Shown here: positions 58,809 through 64,000 of the stretch, one piece after another | Position numbering within the stretch: position 1 is the stretch's first letter | Layout of the letters: the number at the start of each line of letters is the position of its first letter | Source: Sporosarcina ureilytica | GTDB lineage: Bacteria > Bacillota > Bacilli > Bacillales_A > Planococcaceae | Assembly (NCBI RefSeq): GCF_001753205.1 | Contig: NZ_CP017560.1 | Span: forward strand, 1,426,001-1,490,000 | DNA: 64,000 nt | Reading direction: 5' to 3' | Made by a program: the position numbers and the translations under genes | The notes under the pieces: generated by a model | What the model was told of the DNA's origin: nothing | The model's input: only the letters and a program-made list of their open reading frames with translations | The model's database searches: none

Positions 58809-58966
58809 TACTTTTTTATCATAAAATACAGAACTACACTTATATGCCTAGAATGAGTGTCATGAAGTTATCCTTAATAAAATTTTAAAACAAGTTGTAG
58901 TTAACACTTAAAATAGTTAGAGACCTAATAGCAACTACAAATCATACATTATTGGAGGAGAATTAT

Positions 58967-60457
58967 ATGCAATCAATTTCTGAAAAGACAAACAAGATTA
59001 CTTTAGAAAAAGAATACGGTTCATTTATTGACGGTGAATTTGTTAAGTCTTCAAACGGTTTTATTGATGCAATCAATCCTGCAAATGGAGAATTGTTAGC
59101 TAAAATTTCTAGAGGGAACAAAGAAGATGTAGATCTCGCGGTAAAAGCTGCAAATGTTGCATTTCAAACTTGGTCGGCACTATCGATTGAAGAACGGGCT
59201 AGTTATCTTCACAAAGTCGCCGATGCATTAGAAGAAAACACTGATCGTTTATCCATGATTGAATGTTTGGACACAGGTCGTCCTGTATATGAGTTTGGAC
59301 TAGATTATGATATTGCAGTCAAACAATTCCGTTATTTTGCTTCTGCAATCTTATTGGATGAAGGTACTTCAAGAGCTCTTCCAGATGGACAGTTGATTGT
59401 ACAAAAAGACCCTTTAGGTGTTTGTGCGCAAATTATTCCTTGGAATGTTCCTATGATCATGGTTTCTTTCAAACTAGCTCCGGCCCTAGCTGCCGGTAAT
59501 ACTATCGTTATGAAGCCTGCCGAGGATGCAAGCTTGTCAACTTTGGAATTTGCTAAAATTCTTAAAGATATATTACCAAAAGGTGTAGTGAACTTTGTTA
59601 CAGGTTATGGTATTGAAGCGGGAGACGCGCTCATTAACCATCCGGATATTCATAAACTTTCTTTCACAGGAAGTGTAGGCGTAGGTCGCTTAGTTGGTAA
59701 AACTGCTGGGGAAAGACTATTACCAGTTACACTTGAATTAGGTGGAAAGTCTCCACATATAGTATTCCCGGATGTTAATATTGACGATGCCGTGGAAAAT
59801 ACGACATTAGGTTACTGCTTATTTAATGGGCAAAGTTGTATTCTTGGTTCACGTCTATTTGTCCACGATGATATTTATGACGAATTCGTTGCGAAGTTAG
59901 TCGCAAGAGCAAAAGATGTTAAAGTCGGCGATCCACTAGATCCATCGACAAGAGTGAGTGCGCTTATCAATGAAAAGCAGGGTAAACGTGTCCTAAGCTA
60001 TATTGATATTGCTAAAGAAGAAAGTGCAAAACTATTAGCGGGAGGTAACCGTGTAACTGTTCACAATCATGAATATGGTTATTTTATCGAACCTACAATT
60101 TTTGAAGCGACAAACGATATGAGAATTTCACAAGAAGAGATTTTTGGACCTGTTATTACCGTTATGCGTTGGAATGATATTGACGCTGTTACTAAAGAGG
60201 CGAATGATACTGAATATGGTTTAGCTGCTGGAATTATGACAAATGATTTTAAAGCCGCATTAAGTACTGCGCAGAAGTTACAGGCTGGAAGTGTTTGGAT
60301 CAATCAGTACTTTAATTTCCAAACAGGTGCACCTTTTGGTGGTTACAAAAACAGTGGTATCGGAAGGGAATATGGAAAAGAAGCTTTGGACGAATATACA
60401 CAAGTTAAAACGATTGCTGCAAATTTCAATTTGCCACCAGCTGGATTTTTTAAGTAA
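58967..60457 (+). CDS. NAD(P)-dependent aldehyde dehydrogenase
   Basis: A 496-residue aldehyde dehydrogenase, full length. N160 is in IIPWNVPM, E257 in LELGGKSP, and the nucleophile C291 in NGQSCILGSR; the FTGSVGVGR NAD-binding loop and the C-terminal PFGGYKNSGIGREYGKEAL are present. It oxidises an aldehyde to the acid; the sequence fits the betaine/phenylacetaldehyde/coniferyl group rather than the CoA-acylating type. ATG 58967 follows GGAGGAG. It is monocistronic with no enzyme partner nearby, so the substrate is open. Confidence 0.92.
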   Translation: MQSISEKTNKITLEKEYGSFIDGEFVKSSNGFIDAINPANGELLAKISRGNKEDVDLAVKAANVAFQTWSALSIEERASYLHKVADALEENTDRLSMIECLDTGRPVYEFGLDYDIAVKQFRYFASAILLDEGTSRALPDGQLIVQKDPLGVCAQIIPWNVPMIMVSFKLAPALAAGNTIVMKPAEDASLSTLEFAKILKDILPKGVVNFVTGYGIEAGDALINHPDIHKLSFTGSVGVGRLVGKTAGERLLPVTLELGGKSPHIVFPDVNIDDAVENTTLGYCLFNGQSCILGSRLFVHDDIYDEFVAKLVARAKDVKVGDPLDPSTRVSALINEKQGKRVLSYIDIAKEESAKLLAGGNRVTVHNHEYGYFIEPTIFEATNDMRISQEEIFGPVITVMRWNDIDAVTKEANDTEYGLAAGIMTNDFKAALSTAQKLQAGSVWINQYFNFQTGAPFGGYKNSGIGREYGKEALDEYTQVKTIAANFNLPPAGFFK

Positions 60458-61056
60458 TGGATTGATTTAAAAGCATTAATATTGTGGAACAGTCTTATAA
60501 ATTGGAAACATAGTGTCGCGTACCTGTGTTTAATTTGATGTCATTTGAGTTTTTACTCGGAACAGTGAATTGTAATAATTCAACCTTGCACAGGTACCCG
60601 ACCTAAAGATAAAAAAGCCCGTCAACAATTCTACAAAAAATACGTCATTCACAACGTTGAAATAGTTTCATAACGAGCCATGTAAAGTTGAATTTCGAAA
60701 AGCAAAATTGCGCTTTCACGGGACATTAGATTACATCGAATATAAAACCTGAAGCATTGTGACCTCGTGTGCCAGCGTTATGGATCTTGTCCTACAAAAA
60801 ATACGAATAATACGTTAAATGCAGAGTTTAGATTCAATAGGCTGTAGCCCTATAGGGTGAAAAGCAAGATCCTTTCGTGTCACGGAAAAGCATAATTATA
60901 AAGTTCTGCGATTGTTGAGTTTTCAAAAATTTATACTGAAGGCTTTGGTTTCGTGTGGCCATTTTTAATGAAACTTAGCGCTTGACTTATTTTACATTAT
61001 ACGCTGGCACCTTTCACGATTTGATTTGAAGAAAACATAGATAGAGGAGATATTAG
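60458..61056. other. repeat-containing intergenic region
   Basis: About 600 bases with no firm gene. It holds an 88-bp MITE-like element (60515-60602) and a MITE-type end CTGGCACCTTTCACGA at 61004-61019. A 24-codon frame after the element (RPKDKKARQQFYKKYVIHNV) may be a gene fragment. Confidence 0.45.
60515..60602. repeat. MITE-like element C (88 bp)
   Basis: The left end GTCGCGTACCTGTG and the complement of the right end GTCGGGTACCTGTG match at 13 of 14 positions. The inside resembles 25819-25872. Confidence 0.6.
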
Positions 61057-61881
61057 ATGGGGACTGTAAGCGTTTTATTAGGAATAGCTATCTTGTTAAT
61101 CGCAGGTATCAGATTAGTTCATTTCAGCGTTAGTAAAAAAGTTTTGGGAATTCCCGTACTGCTTTTGACGCTAGGCATCTTGCTGTTTACTTCAGGCTGT
61201 GGAAAGAATGATAGTCAACTAGGAACGGCAAGTGAAAAGAAAGCGAATCAAGAAGTTGCAAGGGAAGAAAGTGAGGAAAGTATAAAACGAATAGAAAATG
61301 AAAAAGGTGAACTAATAGAAATACATATTGATCCAGATGATAAGGTAGGTTTTGAAGAAATACCTGAGGGGTGGGTATCTAAAGCAAAATCATTCAATCC
61401 TTACACGGATGTATGGTTAAATGTTTACAGAGAGCCTTTAACTCCTGAAAAATTCAAAGAAAAGTTCAATGCTTGGTCAAAGGTGAATTTAGGCTATGAA
61501 GAGCTACTTATAAATGAAGTTAATATAGAGAAAGGTGAAGTCAATGACGCATTTAAAATTGATTTTAGGGATGAAACTATTTTAATTGGCGGAGTAAATA
61601 ATGACAATGAGATCATCAATCTAACTGCAATATTAGAAGAAGATTCCTACTATGACAATTTAGAGATAATGAAAATATTACTTAGAGTTGGGATTCCAAC
61701 AGTAAGGGAAGAAAATTTAAACACAATCTTTGAGGATTTAACATATTTTGATGGCGGTTATATCAATAGATTAGGAGAAGTCTATCATAAAGAGGTTGAA
61801 CAGACAGAAGTAAGCCTTACTCATGAAATTTCACCTGATGAAATTTTAATTACTATCTTCAGTATTGATTTTCCAAAGTAA
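61057..61881 (+). CDS. membrane-anchored lipoprotein-like protein, 274 aa
   Basis: Not recognised as a family. Two hydrophobic segments (residues 5-22 and 32-46) end in FTSGC, a lipobox-like motif with C48, then a charged linker rich in Glu and Lys (52-85), and a soluble domain (VGFEEIPEGWVSKAKSFNPY, then EPLTPEKFKEKFNAWSKVNL). The cleavable second segment would act as signal peptide if the first is not used. GAGGAGAT precedes the ATG. It converges with a helicase gene on the other strand, with a strong terminator between them. Confidence 0.6.
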   Translation: MGTVSVLLGIAILLIAGIRLVHFSVSKKVLGIPVLLLTLGILLFTSGCGKNDSQLGTASEKKANQEVAREESEESIKRIENEKGELIEIHIDPDDKVGFEEIPEGWVSKAKSFNPYTDVWLNVYREPLTPEKFKEKFNAWSKVNLGYEELLINEVNIEKGEVNDAFKIDFRDETILIGGVNNDNEIINLTAILEEDSYYDNLEIMKILLRVGIPTVREENLNTIFEDLTYFDGGYINRLGEVYHKEVEQTEVSLTHEISPDEILITIFSIDFPK

Positions 61882-62037
61882 ATTTCTCAGAGGAAGCGAA
61901 TTGAGTAAGGGGTAGCTGTGCGCCGTGGAACAGGTGTCTGAAAAATTATTCATTGAGATAGTTATCGAGAAGAAATTAAATTCAAAAGTAGCTAATTCAT
62001 AATGTTCTTGATATAAGCATGAGAAATATCAATAATG

Positions 62038-62077
62038 AAAACGGGAAAAGTATCAATATACTTTTCCCGTTTTTTTA
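62038..62077. terminator. strong bidirectional terminator
   Basis: AAAACGGGAAAAGTAT and ATACTTTTCCCGTTTT pair perfectly (16 bp) over CAAT, with T and A runs. It serves both convergent genes. Confidence 0.9.
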
Positions 62078-62100
62078 CATATCAAGATGTGTCACATTAG

Positions 62101-64000
62101 TTAGCTCATTATTTTTGCATACCATGCGGATCTGAAACCCGTTGTCTTATTTCCTTTATCTAATGGGCGGAAAATTAAGTTCTGAGAACGGTATGTTTTA
62201 AGGTCTTTTCCTAGATCTGTATCGCCAATTACATAGAGCGTCTTGGATTTGTTACGATAGTCGATTGTTTCAAGTCCAAGTGCGTTCAATTCATTTATGA
62301 CAAGTGTAATGGGGTCTTCAGCGTTTAATTGGGACTTGGCGGTTGAAATTACGAGTGTTTTTTTCTGTGTTTCAATATTTTGGGTGTCAATGGTAACAGG
62401 TTGAATCGCTTCACTATGGCTCCGATTTGCAGTTTCTAGTATTATGGGTTCTTCAGTATCGTTTTTACAGCAATCTTCTGTTTCAACAATATCACTTTGC
62501 TTTTCAATTGAGCTTGAACCCGCCCATTCCAAATAAGGTTTAATATTGAGTTCTTCAAGCTTAGTCCACAAGCTTTCGAGTGCTTTTTCAGGATTATGAT
62601 AATATGTGCTGCCCAATACCCTCCAAAATGTCCAACCAGCCCTTTGTAATAAACGTTCACGCAAGAAGTCGCGTTCGCGATCCTCAATTGATGTATGCCA
62701 ATGATCGCCGTCACATTCCACGACAAGTCTCGACTTTTCGCCTTGCACGACTAGATCCAAGCGATAACCCGCCACTTCAAATTGTGGAATCACACGGTAG
62801 CCTTTGGAAACAATTGCATCAAACACATCGATCTCAAACTTACTTTCACATTTCTCTCGATTTGCTTCCGTTTCCTCTTTTAGAGGATCGGCGATATATG
62901 TTAATAGGTTATATCTCAAGCAATCGCGATTGCTAATGTCATTTACTGAGATGGAATGCATGACCCAAAGCTGGTCTTTGGCACGACTAGCTGCAACATT
63001 GAAACGTTGTCTAGCGGAGTCAGCTGTTTGTGCGGTGAGTCGTGTTTTTCCTTTTGCGACTACCATAGAGAGGAAGATGACATCTCTTTCATCCCCTTGG
63101 AATGCATATGCATCGCCGCAAATGATTTGTCGTTCTTCCATCACTTCTGCACCTACTTCATCAATCAACTTGTTTTGAATGAGTTTCGCCTGATTATTAC
63201 CGAGAAGTGATATGACGCCAATTGTCTTTCCATCATAACGTGGATTTTTAATACAATTACGTATACTTTTGACGATTTCGTCGGCTTCCACTTCGTTATA
63301 TGCGTTTTGGGAGCTACCTTCTCTAACTCCATGTGGTAAATAAGTTGATACAATCGGTTCAAGTCGGTTGGCCGGATATTGTCTTAACGGAATTAAAGGA
63401 CTGTTGGTATAAGAAATCCGATTTGAAAATCCGATGATTTCTGGCATACATCTGTAATGTTCGCGTAGCGTAATTGTATCTTTGAACATGATATAAGAAA
63501 CATCGAAGAAAGAATTTGTTGCATTCAGCGTATCAGCAAATTCGAATTCAAATGGTTTCAAATATTTATGATTTAACCGATAAATGTCCTCCGCCTGTAT
63601 GCCAATCACACTTGGACTAATCTGTTTATCGTCTCCAACAATAATCATCTTTCTGGCTAAATACTTCAACAGAAGGGCATCATGCCATGATTGACTTGCT
63701 TCATCGACAATGACGATGTCAAAAAGGTTAGGGCGGATTTCAAAGTTTTCGAAAACACGACTTAACGGCATAATCCAAGCGGGTATAGCATCTTTGCAAT
63801 GTTGCATATGATATTGCGCTTCCGCAATAAAACGTGGCGCATTTGTTCCATACCCTTTCCCATAATTTTTTACGGAGCGTGCCCATGCTTTTAAATGTTT
63901 GGATTGGGAATGGGTCATTGTACTTAACATACTAATCCATGCTTTTGTTGTACCGATTTCGGTTATTGTATCACGAATGTCTTTATCAATCTGATCATAG
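62101..64000 (-). CDS. SF1 DNA/RNA helicase with C-terminal Vsr/DUF559-like nuclease (partial)
   Basis: About 632 C-terminal residues are visible; the frame is open past base 64000, so the N-terminus with Walker A is outside. The helicase part is of COG1112/DNA2 type: FDIVIVDEASQSWHDALLLKYL (motif II), GDDKQISPSVIG (III), the TLREHYRC motif, AYAFQGDERDVIFLSMVV (V) and FNVAASRAKDQLWVM (VI). Then comes a Vsr/MTES_1575-like nuclease domain (FEIDVFDAIVSKGYRVIPQF, YRLDLVV, VVECDGDHWH). The last 75 residues form an extra small domain. Such fusions occur in defence loci (Mokosh-like helicase families); the role here is inferred. Confidence 0.82.
   Translation of the reverse strand, partial: YDQIDKDIRDTITEIGTTKAWISMLSTMTHSQSKHLKAWARSVKNYGKGYGTNAPRFIAEAQYHMQHCKDAIPAWIMPLSRVFENFEIRPNLFDIVIVDEASQSWHDALLLKYLARKMIIVGDDKQISPSVIGIQAEDIYRLNHKYLKPFEFEFADTLNATNSFFDVSYIMFKDTITLREHYRCMPEIIGFSNRISYTNSPLIPLRQYPANRLEPIVSTYLPHGVREGSSQNAYNEVEADEIVKSIRNCIKNPRYDGKTIGVISLLGNNQAKLIQNKLIDEVGAEVMEERQIICGDAYAFQGDERDVIFLSMVVAKGKTRLTAQTADSARQRFNVAASRAKDQLWVMHSISVNDISNRDCLRYNLLTYIADPLKEETEANREKCESKFEIDVFDAIVSKGYRVIPQFEVAGYRLDLVVQGEKSRLVVECDGDHWHTSIEDRERDFLRERLLQRAGWTFWRVLGSTYYHNPEKALESLWTKLEELNIKPYLEWAGSSSIEKQSDIVETEDCCKNDTEEPIILETANRSHSEAIQPVTIDTQNIETQKKTLVISTAKSQLNAEDPITLVINELNALGLETIDYRNKSKTLYVIGDTDLGKDLKTYRSQNLIFRPLDKGNKTTGFRSAWYAKIMS

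Larger units (their letters stand above)
58350..58966. other. intergenic region with repeats and terminator
   Basis: About 620 bases. It holds palindromic repeats 4 and 5 and the terminator at 58481-58524. No gene. The last bases carry GGAGGAG for the aldehyde dehydrogenase. Confidence 0.45.

Overview
The window looks like chromosome of a low-GC, spore-forming Bacillota, most likely in the Planococcaceae/Caryophanaceae (Sporosarcina- or Lysinibacillus-like). The pointers are AGGAGG-type ribosome binding sites with many TTG/GTG starts, a Cse60-like spore protein, a YfiT-type bacillithiol transferase, a DbpA/YxiN helicase, a CwlK-like peptidase and CitS/CitT-type two-component genes. No rRNA, tRNA or CRISPR array was seen. 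The genus is inferred from gene content only.

Layout. 0-8.9 kb: one long operon for a beta-oxidation-like route (MaoC end, two thiolases, thioesterase, acyl-CoA dehydrogenase) followed directly by a complete branched-chain-amino-acid-type ABC importer. 9-11.5 kb: hypothetical genes, a short SEDS-like membrane protein and a broken Rpn nuclease. 11.6-15.8 kb: a CitS/DctS-type kinase, its regulator and a SLC13/DASS dicarboxylate transporter with a candidate cre site. 16-22.6 kb: housekeeping and accessory singletons (cold shock protein, DinB-fold enzyme, DEAD-box helicase, MFS pump, small proteins, GNAT, SDR). 22.6-26.6 kb: a duplicated and rearranged block of tubby-like proteins and lipoproteins with truncated copies, then a CwlK-like peptidase. 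27.4-29.9 kb: an isolated phage-type replication pair (DnaD-like organiser and DnaB-like helicase). 31.1-46.9 kb: a defence island with a DUF4268 PD-(D/E)XK protein, a PD-(D/E)XK-DUF2075 helicase fusion, a DUF4145-like protein, a complete dptF-dptG-dptH operon (phosphorothioation-dependent restriction module) and a membrane-anchored Mrr-HRDC nuclease. No dndA-E modification gene is in the window. 49-56 kb: 5-oxoprolinase genes pxpB-pxpC-pxpA followed by a TRAP transporter; pxpB is split by an intact IS3/IS150-type element whose 3-bp target duplication restores the frame exactly when removed. 56.4-60.5 kb: a MarR regulator with a nitroreductase sharing operator palindromes, a small unknown gene and an aldehyde dehydrogenase. 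61-64 kb: a lipoprotein-like gene and, on the minus strand, the C-terminal part of an SF1 helicase fused to a Vsr/DUF559-like nuclease that runs off the window.

The accessory half (25-61 kb) is peppered with two related classes of small repeats: 39-bp imperfect palindromes (five copies, all after 48 kb) and 90-165-bp MITE-like elements with terminal inverted repeats close to GTGAAAGGTACCTG. They sit at gene truncation points and sometimes act as terminators. The most interesting system is the dptFGH restriction module without its modification partner, embedded among four other nuclease or helicase genes.
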